From Anaerolineales bacterium (GTDB lineage Bacteria; Chloroflexota; Anaerolineae; Anaerolineales; UBA6663), in the NCBI GenBank assembly GCA_017999235.1, contig JAGOBN010000077.1, forward strand, positions 1 through 10,233: a DNA stretch of 10,233 bases, written 5' to 3'. The position numbers and the translations under genes are program-made. Under the pieces are notes generated by a model. The model saw only the letters and a program-made list of their open reading frames with translations. It was not told the origin of the DNA and did not search any database. How positions within the stretch are numbered: the stretch's first letter is position 1; every line of letters starts with the position of its first letter. Below are positions 1 through 7,601 of the stretch, in pieces.

Positions 1-3000
1 AGGTTATATGCCACGCCAAACGCGTTCACGCCCACCAGCGAGAACAGCATGGGCAGGATCAGGTTGTAGGCCAGGGACGGCATCACTCCCAGCAGCTTGG
101 TGAGCAGGCCGGCCACCACAAAGCCGTAGTAGTAGTAGTTGAGATAGCCGCCGGCCAGCCACGGATCATACGGCGGGAAGTAGGTGCTCTTCAGCACCGC
201 GTTGAAGTACGAGAAGTCCATGGGCTTCTCGCCGCCGAAATACGGATGCCACAAATCCGGGTTGCCGGCGCGGATGAACAGCATCAGCGCGAACAGGCCC
301 AGGCCCACCAGTTCCACGCCGACGAGGTGCCGCCAATGGTCGCGCCCATACGCCGCCAGTTCGGCGCGGCGGGCCCACCCGATCGCCAGCGACACCAGGC
401 CGAGGGCCAGAAAAGCCAGCGCAATGGTGCCTTGCGTGAAGGGCGCCAGGCGCAAACTGCCGGCCAGCCACACCAGCCAGGCGACCACCAGCAGGGCCAC
501 GCTCTTCGCCAGCGGGTAGCCCTTGTCCGGCAAGCCGCCCAGCGCCACAAAGGTCAGCGGGAAGGCCAGCCAGCCGATGACCAGCAGCGTCAGATACCAG
601 ACCGCCACCGCCAGGGGCTGGTTGGTGTTGAGCGCGCCCTCCAGGTCGAACATGGCGCTCCAGGTGCCGCCGGCGCGCTGGTTGGCCAGCAGATCGGAGG
701 GCAGCATCAGCAAGGTGGGGGCGCGGGTGGCATCCACCGGCCCCTGGTTCACCACCTGGGTCAAGTCCACGGCTTCCAGCACGGCGCGGGCCTGATCCAG
801 GCTGAAGTCCGGGCGCTTGCGGAAGATCCAGACCGGCGCGTGGTCGTAAACGCTGAAAGCTTCCTCGGCCGCCCAAATGTTATCGTTGAACGGATCAGTG
901 GCGTTGGGGTTGAGGCGCGGGCGCTGGCCCCAGGCCCAGGTGCCGGCCACATCCGAGACCTGCAGGGGGCCGATAGTGATGGGCGATTGGAACTGCGCCG
1001 CCAGCTCAAAGCCCAGCCGGCCGTCAAACAGCGCCCGGTAATACTCCATGGTCAGGGGGTAGGCGGCCGGCAGGCGCGAGGCCGCCCAGATCGCGCGCTG
1101 ACTGGGCAGGAAGACGTAGTCCGCCTGGGCCAGGTTGGTGAGCAACATCTCGCGCTTGTTGACATCGTCTTGCCAGCGCACTTCCATGGTCAAGCCGCGG
1201 TACAGGCCGCCAAAGGCGTCGCGCCCATCCACGCGCAGCGGCACGCCCTCGTCCCAACTCTCGTTGGCCACCACGGTCTGCAGCACTTGCAGCGGCCCGC
1301 CCTCCGGCGCCGAGACCAACAAGTAATAGGGCCGGTTGGCGTCCAAAGCCACCGGGGCCACCGGCGCGGACGCGGGCTGGCCCTGGCCGGTCCCGGTGTC
1401 CGGCGCCACCGGCAGACGCGCCGCGGCCAGCATCTGCTCGCCGGCCGGGTCGGCGGCCACCACCACCTGGAGGGTGCCGGCGATGGTCGCGTCAAAAAGA
1501 TTCCGCACCCGCGCGGCGCTCAGGCCGGTGAGCGTGGCCGGCGCGCGCAGTCTGAACTCCGCCCGGTAGGTGACATCGCCCACCAACTCCTGGCCGTTCG
1601 GGAAAGCCACCGGCTCCACGGCCGCGCCGCCCTCCGGCAAGCTGAGCTGCAGGCTGAGCGGCCCGGGGATATTTTGGTAGATCCAGCGGGAGGCCTGGAT
1701 GCGCGTGTTATCCGTGCGGTAGAGGCTGGTAAAGCCCCACGCCCAGGCCAGCGTACCCGCCAGAACCAGGGTCGTCAGGATCACGGACAGCGGCCGGAAA
1801 AGCCCTGGCCCTCTGGCCTTTGACCCCTGGCCCTTTTCCCACAGTTCCACCAACGCCCAGGCCGCCAATAGCGCCAGGAATGGGTAGATGGGCAGGAAAT
1901 AGCGCACCGATTTCACCCAGCGCGTCCCCATGAACAGGAAGTAGCCGCCCACCCAGATCACGGGCAGGGCGTGCGGGGCGATGTGCGTGGCAAACTGCGC
2001 GGCCCAATCGGATTTCAGCAGCCGCCAGGCCGCCCAGGCCAGGCCCGCCCAGGCCGCCAGGCCCAGCGGCCACCCCATCCCCCACACCACCATGTTGATC
2101 CATGGAAAGACCAGCGCCGGCCGGTTGGTCCACTGCTCGCCGGGCGGCCCGCCGCCCACGCCGCTGGACTCGGACTGCGCCACGGCCAGGCTGTCCAGCC
2201 ATTCCTGATTGGGCGTCACCGTGAAGATCGTCGTGTCGCCGGTCTTGGCCCGGAACGCCATGGGCTGGGTGACGCGGAAGGTGAGCAGCGCGACCAGGCC
2301 GGCCAGCACGCACAGCAGCAGCCCCCGCTGCAGCGCCGCGCCGGGCGCGCGCTCCCAGACCGCGCGGTGCGCCAGCGCGGCCGCCACCACGATCAGGCCG
2401 GCCAGCGGCGCCAGGTTAATGCGCGAGGCCAGGCACATGCCAAAGAACACGCCAAACAGCGCCGCCCACCCCCAGCTGGCGCGGCCGGCCGGCGGCGCCT
2501 GCGCCACGCGGACCGCCGCGTACAACGCCAGCGCCGTGAAGAGCACGCCAAAGTTATCGGCGGTCATGAAGTGCGATTGCTGGATCTGCATGACGGCCAG
2601 CGCGCTGAGCGCCGCCGCCAGCAGGCCGACGCGCCGGTTATAGAGCCGCGCGCCGATCAGGAACAAGACGGCCAGCGCCAGCGTATCCGCCAGGGCCGAG
2701 AACTGCCGGCCGAACAGGCGCTGCTCGCCATAGCCGGTGTTGCCGGTCACTTCCGCGCCCCACTTCAGCAGAATGATGGGCCACTGGCCCCAGCGCATGC
2801 GGTTATCCGGGCCGGGCTCGGTGGGGTTGCCAAAGGCGTCGTATTTTTGGTAGGGGCTGATGGGCGACAGGCGGGTGTTGAACCACTCGTCCCAGGTGGC
2901 CGGGATCCGCAGCCGGGTGAGCGTGGAGGTCAGGCCGTACTCATCCGGGTGGATGTCCGTGCCCTGGCTCCAGTTGGTCCAGCTGAAACGGAAATAGACG

Positions 3001-3155
3001 CCGACGCCGATCAGGATGATCAGCAGCGCGTCAATAAAAAAACCGCGCCAGCTCACCGGCCGGGGCGCCGGGGCCGGCTGAAGACGCGGCGCGGCGTCCG
3101 GGGGCGCCAATTCAACAGAAGCAGGCTGATCGCTCATACCGTTTTCAAGACTCAT
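1..3155 (-). CDS. GT39-like / DUF2298 ('Chlor_Arch_YYY') composite membrane protein, C-terminus cut by window edge
   Basis: The frame stays open from an ATG at 3155 to the left edge, giving about 1,051 residues with the C-terminus missing. An in-frame TGA at 3159-3161 limits the start to 3155 or to a second ATG at 3137 (used for numbering here). Neither has a well-spaced Shine-Dalgarno; AAGG abuts the first. Residues 1-30 are a proline/alanine-rich tail. TM1 (~33-50) is followed by a loop with DIHPDE (61-66), resembling the acidic catalytic loop of GT39/PMT-type transferases. More helices follow, with MTADN (191-195), ASRINLAP (237-244) and VKSVRYFLPIYP (408-419). Residues ~490-790 are largely hydrophilic and probably extracytoplasmic. 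Helices resume at ~843, and the DUF2298 signature YLNYYYYG lies at 998-1005. Family knowledge predicts a polyprenyl-phosphate-sugar-dependent transferase for the N-half; DUF2298 has no established activity. It lies 15 nt after the previous gene in the same frame, so co-transcription is likely. The product name is moderate; the reality of the gene is near certain. Confidence 0.9.
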   Translation of the reverse strand, partial: MSLENGMSDQPASVELAPPDAAPRLQPAPAPRPVSWRGFFIDALLIILIGVGVYFRFSWTNWSQGTDIHPDEYGLTSTLTRLRIPATWDEWFNTRLSPISPYQKYDAFGNPTEPGPDNRMRWGQWPIILLKWGAEVTGNTGYGEQRLFGRQFSALADTLALAVLFLIGARLYNRRVGLLAAALSALAVMQIQQSHFMTADNFGVLFTALALYAAVRVAQAPPAGRASWGWAALFGVFFGMCLASRINLAPLAGLIVVAAALAHRAVWERAPGAALQRGLLLCVLAGLVALLTFRVTQPMAFRAKTGDTTIFTVTPNQEWLDSLAVAQSESSGVGGGPPGEQWTNRPALVFPWINMVVWGMGWPLGLAAWAGLAWAAWRLLKSDWAAQFATHIAPHALPVIWVGGYFLFMGTRWVKSVRYFLPIYPFLALLAAWALVELWEKGQGSKARGPGLFRPLSVILTTLVLAGTLAWAWGFTSLYRTDNTRIQASRWIYQNIPGPLSLQLSLPEGGAAVEPVAFPNGQELVGDVTYRAEFRLRAPATLTGLSAARVRNLFDATIAGTLQVVVAADPAGEQMLAAARLPVAPDTGTGQGQPASAPVAPVALDANRPYYLLVSAPEGGPLQVLQTVVANESWDEGVPLRVDGRDAFGGLYRGLTMEVRWQDDVNKREMLLTNLAQADYVFLPSQRAIWAASRLPAAYPLTMEYYRALFDGRLGFELAAQFQSPITIGPLQVSDVAGTWAWGQRPRLNPNATDPFNDNIWAAEEAFSVYDHAPVWIFRKRPDFSLDQARAVLEAVDLTQVVNQGPVDATRAPTLLMLPSDLLANQRAGGTWSAMFDLEGALNTNQPLAVAVWYLTLLVIGWLAFPLTFVALGGLPDKGYPLAKSVALLVVAWLVWLAGSLRLAPFTQGTIALAFLALGLVSLAIGWARRAELAAYGRDHWRHLVGVELVGLGLFALMLFIRAGNPDLWHPYFGGEKPMDFSYFNAVLKSTYFPPYDPWLAGGYLNYYYYGFVVAGLLTKLLGVMPSLAYNLILPMLFSLVGVNAFGVAYN
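1806..1834 (-). repeat. imperfect heptamer-like tandem repeat inside the large GT39/DUF2298 gene
   Basis: Read on the minus strand this stretch is four imperfect units with consensus RRGGYCA: AGGGCCA, GGGGTCA, AAGGCCA and GAGGGCCA. It is in frame and encodes the polar segment around residues 435-445 (GQGSKARGPG) between two hydrophobic regions. The codons TCA, AGA and CCA used here stand out from the GC-ending codons around it. It may be a small repeat expansion in a loop that tolerates length change. Confidence 0.45.
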
Positions 3156-3170
3156 CCTTCAACCCGGCGC

Positions 3171-5531
3171 TCAGGGCGTGGAGAACGTGGGCTCGCCCAG
3201 CTCAGGCTGGGCCGGCACAAAAAAGACCAGGAAATCCCGGTCGGGCCGGGCGGAATGATACAGCGAGAGCCGGCCGTCCGGGTACAACTGCCGCAGCACC
3301 GGCAGCGTGGCGGGCTCGCCATCCGGCCGGACGCCCTGCGCGTCCCGCAGATGGAGAATGAACAGCTTGGCGCGCGGGTCGGCGGTGGTGGCCGGCATGT
3401 CCGGCGCCTGGATGGCGTAGTCACGGTAGACCTGGCCCGCGTACATCCCGACGGCGCGGGTGTCCACCCAATACGGGAAAGGCCGCACCCAGGCGGTGTC
3501 ATATGACCCAAACGAGTTGGCGAAGTCGTGCACCACCTGGCCGATCTCCGAGGCGTTCTGCGCGCCGCCGATATATTGGGCCGGATACTGCTCAAAGTAC
3601 ATGGCGCGGTTGAGCGTGAAAGCGCCGGCCAACACCAGCGCCAGGGTCACCGCGCCCGCCCCCAGCGCCGGCTGGCCGAGGCCGGCCCAGCGGGCGCGGC
3701 GCACCAGCAGCCACAGCGGATACGCCGCCAGGACATACACCACCGGGATCGCGCCGCCGGTCCGCACCACGGACGGGTTCTCATCCGGAAAAGCCAGCGA
3801 GAGCGTGGAGGGCAGCATGAGCAGCGGCACGGCCAGCAGCAGCGCGCCGGCCTTCCAATCCCGCTTGAAGATCAGGCGCGCCAGCGCGTAGGCCGCGCCC
3901 AGCACCAGCACCGCGCCGGTGAAGAGATCCAGCACCGGCCGGCCGCTCAGGGTGTTCACCCAGACCACATCGCCGCGCCAATTAAATTGCAGCAGCGCGT
4001 TCCAGTTATTCTGCAGAAAGATCAGCAGCGGCGCGCCGGTGATGGCGCTCTCGTTCTCGCTCAGCCGCGAGAGCGTGCGTTCCCAGAACAGGTCCGGCCG
4101 ATCCGCGGCATAGCGCAGCAGCGGCAGGAACACCACCAGCGCGGTCACCAACAGCAGCAGGGTGTGCGCGGCCGTTTCCAGACGCCGGCCGCGCGCGCTG
4201 GGCTGCAGCAGCCACAGGCCCACCAGCGCGGCCACCACCCCGGGCAGCACCCGGATCGGGCTGTAGCCGTAGAGGCCCGCGCCCAAAAACAGGCCGGCCA
4301 GGATAAAGTCGTTGCGCGTGCCGCGCCGCAGGCCGCGGAACAAATACAGGAGCACCGGCGCCACAAACACCGGGTAGAGCGGAAAGCGCAGGCCCACCCG
4401 GCTGATGGCGGTGTGCCAGAAGCTGACCGCCGCCAGCGCCAGCGCCAGCAGGCCCAGCAGGTCATCCTCTAATTCGCGCCCCAGCAGGAAGATGTACGGC
4501 AGGGTGAAAAAGCCGATCAGGGCCGTCCCCAGCTTGAGCGCGAGGTGGCTGATCCCCAGGCCGAACAAATCCCCGATCCAAGCCGTCCAGTAAAACTGGA
4601 GCGGCTCGCGGCCGGTGTTGCGCTCAAAGAAGATCTTGGTTTCGCCGCCCAGCCGCAGATCGGCTACATCCAAGAGCTTCTCGACGTGGTCGGACGTCAT
4701 CTCCGGCGGGAGCACGTCGATCTGGTTGAAGCGGAAGTAAGCGCCGGCCGCCAGCGCCGCCAGCACGGCCACGCCTACCCAGGAGAAGCGCAGCGCGAAC
4801 GCGCCGGCGCGCACCGCGGCCGCCCACCCCGCCAGCCGCGCGCGCCACCCGCGGAAATCGTACACGGCCGCCAGCCACGCGCCCACCGCCAGCGCCCAGG
4901 CGGACCCGTTGAAGAGCGTAAAGCGGTTGCCGCCGGACAACGCCAGGGCGGCCAGGCCGGCCCCGCCGGCCACCAGCAGCGGCCGCCAGCGCCAGATCAC
5001 GGGCTGCTCCACCGCGGCGCCGGGAGCGGCCTCTCCGGCCGGCCCCAGCAGACCCTCGCGCCGGATGACGCCGGCAAAAGTCAGCAGCGCCAGACCATAC
5101 AGGCCCAGCCCCCAGGCCAGGTTCGCGGGCTCGTTCGAGAGCGCCATCTGGCCGATGACGGCCAGCCCGAAAACCAGGGGCAGGCGCAGCGGCGCCACCC
5201 ACGCCCAGCGCTCCGCGGCCGGCAATTCCAGGTTAATGGGGGGGACGCTCGGCGCGGCCGCCGCCGGCGCATCGATCGGCAGCTCCCGCTCCCCCACCGC
5301 CGGCCAGCGCCAGGTATTGGCGCCGCGCACCTGCAGGCCCCGCACTGCCAGGAAGAGCGCCAACGCCAGGAGCCCAAAGCCGGCGCCGTTCTTTTGGAGG
5401 AACCACAGCCCCAGGCCGGCCAGGGCGGCCAGACCCGCCAGCCCAAAACGCCAGCCGCGCCGCGCCAACGGCTGGGACCAGACGGCGGTAAGCCAATCCA
5501 GCAGAGAGGGGGTGGGCGGCAAATCGGCCAT
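3171..5531 (-). CDS. GT39-like polytopic membrane glycosyltransferase with extended N-terminus
   Basis: Predicted 786-residue integral membrane protein. I chose the ATG at 5531 because it lies 16 nt after the methyltransferase stop and has GGGA 9 nt upstream. The in-frame ATG at 5609 would add 26 polar residues and overlap the previous gene by 62 nt. Residues ~26-226 hold six candidate helices in three pairs separated by Pro/Ala-rich linkers. A seventh helix (~247-268) leads into PPEMTSDHVEKLLD (275-288), which I read as the first outer loop of a GT39/ArnT-type enzyme; D281 and E284 are candidate catalytic acids. GREPLQFYW (307-315), RVGLRFPLYP (378-387) and GLYGYSPIRVLP (419-430) resemble GT39-like proteins. 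ENPSVVRTGGAIP (584-596) precedes further helices, and a soluble tail of ~130 residues ends the protein. The expected role is transfer of a sugar from a polyprenyl-phosphate carrier on the outer membrane face. Acceptor and sugar are unknown. Without the usual DE pair the catalytic assignment is tentative. Confidence 0.88.
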   Translation of the reverse strand: MADLPPTPSLLDWLTAVWSQPLARRGWRFGLAGLAALAGLGLWFLQKNGAGFGLLALALFLAVRGLQVRGANTWRWPAVGERELPIDAPAAAAPSVPPINLELPAAERWAWVAPLRLPLVFGLAVIGQMALSNEPANLAWGLGLYGLALLTFAGVIRREGLLGPAGEAAPGAAVEQPVIWRWRPLLVAGGAGLAALALSGGNRFTLFNGSAWALAVGAWLAAVYDFRGWRARLAGWAAAVRAGAFALRFSWVGVAVLAALAAGAYFRFNQIDVLPPEMTSDHVEKLLDVADLRLGGETKIFFERNTGREPLQFYWTAWIGDLFGLGISHLALKLGTALIGFFTLPYIFLLGRELEDDLLGLLALALAAVSFWHTAISRVGLRFPLYPVFVAPVLLYLFRGLRRGTRNDFILAGLFLGAGLYGYSPIRVLPGVVAALVGLWLLQPSARGRRLETAAHTLLLLVTALVVFLPLLRYAADRPDLFWERTLSRLSENESAITGAPLLIFLQNNWNALLQFNWRGDVVWVNTLSGRPVLDLFTGAVLVLGAAYALARLIFKRDWKAGALLLAVPLLMLPSTLSLAFPDENPSVVRTGGAIPVVYVLAAYPLWLLVRRARWAGLGQPALGAGAVTLALVLAGAFTLNRAMYFEQYPAQYIGGAQNASEIGQVVHDFANSFGSYDTAWVRPFPYWVDTRAVGMYAGQVYRDYAIQAPDMPATTADPRAKLFILHLRDAQGVRPDGEPATLPVLRQLYPDGRLSLYHSARPDRDFLVFFVPAQPELGEPTFSTP

Positions 5532-5540
5532 GGCGTTTGA

Positions 5541-5544
5541 TCCC
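5541..5544 (-). promoter_or_regulatory. weak ribosome-binding site deciding the GT39-like start at 5531
   Basis: GGGA on the minus strand lies 9 nt before the ATG at 5531 and just after the methyltransferase stop. It favours this start over the in-frame ATG at 5609, which lies inside the methyltransferase gene. Confidence 0.4.
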
Positions 5545-5547
5545 GGC

Positions 5548-6363
5548 TCAGGCGGCCTTTCGCGCAATGAAAAAGAGATAGGCGCCCCGCGCCGGCAGGG
5601 GTTCTTCATAGAACCGGCGCACCAGCCGCTCGGTCACCGCCAGGTTGGCGCGCGTCGGCGCGAACAGCCAGCGCCCGGTCAGCGCGTGGGCCAGGGCGGC
5701 CGGCACGCCGAGATAATGCCCCCACTCCAGAGCCTGCAGCGCGGGCCGCGAGAAATAGTACCAGTGCTTCTCCACCGTGAAGCCGGTGCGCGCCAGACGC
5801 GCCTGCCAGACCGCCGGGCTGTCGCAATGGTGGTGCCGGGAGATGCGGTTGAAAAAGTTCTCGTAGGCGCCGGCCAGCGGGGCCAGCCCCACCCGCCGCA
5901 GGGCGCCGGAGACCGCCAGGAACTCCAGGAAGTACTCGCTGGGCGTGCAGAAGACGAAGGCCGCGCCCGGCCGCAGCACGCGGGCCACCTCCGTCAGCAC
6001 CGGGTCGAGGTCCGGGATGTGCTCGAGGACGGAGTTGCTGACCGCGCTGGCGAAGTGGCCGTCTGGGAACGGCAGCGCAGCGCCGGCCGCCTGCGCCAGG
6101 CCGCGATACACCGCCGGGCGCAGCCGGCGCGCCTCACGCAGCGGCGGCGTCCACGGGTCCACGCCCACGTCCAGCGGCCGGTCAAAGGCCACCGACGCGA
6201 AGTGCGCGTCGCCGCTGCCCAGGTCCAAGACCGGGGCCGGCAGGGTGATCGCTTGATAAAAGCGCGCCTCCACCGCCCGCAGCAGGCCCCGGAAGGCCGG
6301 CAGGTCTTTGAGGTTGCGCCAGAGCAAATCGTCGGTGGCAGGGTCAGGGGCAAGCCGGGTCAT
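5548..6363 (-). CDS. class I SAM-dependent methyltransferase (Methyltransf_11-like)
   Basis: Predicted soluble protein of 271 residues with a Rossmann-type SAM-binding core. Motif I is VLDLGSGDAHFA (45-56). The strand ending VGVDP (66-70) supplies an acidic residue for the SAM ribose. ALPFPDGHFASAVSNSVLEH (96-115) is the typical motif of Methyltransf_11 proteins, and ARVLRPGAAFVFCTPS (127-142) is the post-core strand. A histidine cluster (177-179) and an aromatic-rich segment around 201-216 sit in the C-terminal part, which probably forms the acceptor-binding lid. No transmembrane segment is obvious. The start at 6363 follows the GT4 stop by 35 nt and lacks a clear Shine-Dalgarno, with only GGA close to the ATG. 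Its place between glycosyltransferase genes suggests it methylates a glycan, a lipid carrier or a glycolipid intermediate, but the fold alone does not reveal the acceptor. Family assignment is secure; substrate is unknown. Confidence 0.92.
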   Translation of the reverse strand: MTRLAPDPATDDLLWRNLKDLPAFRGLLRAVEARFYQAITLPAPVLDLGSGDAHFASVAFDRPLDVGVDPWTPPLREARRLRPAVYRGLAQAAGAALPFPDGHFASAVSNSVLEHIPDLDPVLTEVARVLRPGAAFVFCTPSEYFLEFLAVSGALRRVGLAPLAGAYENFFNRISRHHHCDSPAVWQARLARTGFTVEKHWYYFSRPALQALEWGHYLGVPAALAHALTGRWLFAPTRANLAVTERLVRRFYEEPLPARGAYLFFIARKAA

Positions 6364-6371
6364 AGTCCAAA

Positions 6372-6377
6372 GTTATA
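6372..6377 (-). promoter_or_regulatory. possible -10-like hexamer before the methyltransferase gene
   Basis: TATAAC on the minus strand forms an AT-rich island in the 35-nt gap between the GT4 and methyltransferase genes, 8 nt before the ATG at 6363. If it worked as a -10 box, transcription would begin almost at the start codon and give a leaderless message, which would fit the lack of a clear ribosome-binding site. I see no convincing -35 element, so the call is weak. Confidence 0.15.
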
Positions 6378-6398
6378 CACCTGGGCGGGGCCGTTTTC

Positions 6399-7568
6399 TC
6401 ACGCGCCGCCGCGTTTCGCGCGCCGCAAAGTCTCAAACAGCTCTTCATAGCGCGCGGCCGTGGCGGCCGGGCTGAACTGCTCGGCGATGGGCGCGCGCGG
6501 CCGCACAAAGCGGTCCCGGTCCGCCAGCACCGTCAGCAGCGCCTCCCCCAGCGCGCGGGCATCGCGCGGCGGCGCGGTCAGCCCCATGCCGGTCAGCTGG
6601 GTGGGGACGCGCACGCCCGGCAGCGCGCTGGCCACGCTGGGCGTGCCGGAGAGCGCGGCCTCGATCTGCACCAGGCCGAAGGTCTCGGTGTTGTTGATGC
6701 TGGGCAGCACATGCACGTCACAGCAGGCGAAAAACACGGCCATCTGTTCCGGGCTGAGCGTGCCCACGTGCCGGTAGTGGGCGCGGTAGCGCTCCACCAG
6801 CGGCTCGATCTTGCGCAAGTATTCGGCCTCGCCGATGGCCTCGCGCGGGCCGGCGTGCAGGATCAGCGCGTCCGGGTGCCGCGCCAGGATGGCGGGCAGG
6901 GCTTCGAAGAGGTATTCCACGCCTTTTTCGGCCGCCAGCCGCACCGCCAGACCGATGACGGGCCGGCGGCCGGCCAGGCCGTGCTGGGCCTGGAAAGCGG
7001 CCACGGCCTCCGGCGTCGGCGCTTGCGCTTCCACCGGCGGCGTGATGACGGTCACGCGGTCCAGGTATTTCGAGAGGAAGCGCGAGTGCTGGGCGAAGTC
7101 GTCGGTGTAAGCCACGATCCGGTCCGCCAGCGCGGCCGCGAACCTGTTGATCAGGTCCACGGTCCCGCCGGCCACGGCGTTAATCAGCGACGGCGGCAGG
7201 ATCAGGTCCGAGTGATAGGTGAGCACCACCGGTTTGCCCCATAGCCGGCCGCGCACCGCCAGGCCGGCGGCGTCCAACTGCGGCAGATGCAGGCTGAGCA
7301 CATCGTGGCGCGGCACCTGCTGGGTGGCCACCCAGCCGAGCGTCGGCATCACCACGCCCTTGCTCACCCGCGCCAACACCGGCACGCGGATCACGTCCAC
7401 GCCATCCAGGCGCTCGGCCCGCGGCAGCGCCGGATCATACTGCGCGGTGAGCACCGTCACCGCGTGGCCGCGCGCGGCCAGGGCGCGCGCCAGCCGCTCC
7501 ACGTAGATGGTCAGCCCGGAAACGTGCGGGCGGTAGTAAGTCAGGCCAATCAGAATCTTCATAGGCAT
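6399..7568 (-). CDS. GT4-family glycosyltransferase (GT-B fold)
   Basis: Predicted cytoplasmic or membrane-associated glycosyltransferase of 389 residues. The N-terminal domain opens with MKILIGLTYYRPHVSGLTIY (3-22) and continues with YVERLARALAARGHAVTVLT (22-41), the usual acceptor-side Rossmann domain of GT4 enzymes, with YHSD at 118-121. The donor domain starts near 203 with IGLAVRLAAEKGVEYL (205-220); R210 and K215 match the basic residues that contact the donor phosphates. E295 and E303 in ETFGLVQIE form the EX7E motif of retaining GT4 enzymes. Family knowledge says it moves a sugar from a nucleotide-sugar donor to a lipid or sugar acceptor at the inner membrane face. Which sugar cannot be told. 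Two ATGs lie one codon apart (7568 and 7562); the second gives the more usual MKILIG start. No strong ribosome-binding site is visible. It follows the flippase-like gene by 33 nt and precedes the methyltransferase by 35 nt, consistent with one operon. Confidence 0.95.
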   Translation of the reverse strand: MPMKILIGLTYYRPHVSGLTIYVERLARALAARGHAVTVLTAQYDPALPRAERLDGVDVIRVPVLARVSKGVVMPTLGWVATQQVPRHDVLSLHLPQLDAAGLAVRGRLWGKPVVLTYHSDLILPPSLINAVAGGTVDLINRFAAALADRIVAYTDDFAQHSRFLSKYLDRVTVITPPVEAQAPTPEAVAAFQAQHGLAGRRPVIGLAVRLAAEKGVEYLFEALPAILARHPDALILHAGPREAIGEAEYLRKIEPLVERYRAHYRHVGTLSPEQMAVFFACCDVHVLPSINNTETFGLVQIEAALSGTPSVASALPGVRVPTQLTGMGLTAPPRDARALGEALLTVLADRDRFVRPRAPIAEQFSPAATAARYEELFETLRRAKRGGA

Positions 7569-7601
7569 GCGGTTGGATAACCGGCCGCGGACGGCGCGGG
7601 G

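Noticed and set aside
126..138. GTA trinucleotide run as a microsatellite
   Set aside because: It is explained by the run of tyrosine codons that forms the conserved DUF2298 signature.
246..3506. Long plus-strand open frames opposite the large membrane gene (246-1823 and 1971-3506, each over 500 codons)
   Set aside because: Their translations are rich in Arg, Gln, Gly, Ala and His with no domain or hydrophobic pattern, as expected from the antisense of GC-rich codons. The minus-strand frame encodes a coherent membrane protein across the same bases.
5529..5609. Longer start at 5609 for the GT39-like gene
   Set aside because: It adds 26 polar, arginine- and proline-rich residues and overlaps the methyltransferase by 62 nt. 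The ATG at 5531 has a plausible ribosome-binding site and operon-like spacing.
3528..6450. Plus-strand open frames at 3528-4472, 4545-5540 and 4909-6450
   Set aside because: Same antisense pattern: low-complexity Gln/Arg/Ala-rich products lying opposite convincing GT39-like and methyltransferase genes.
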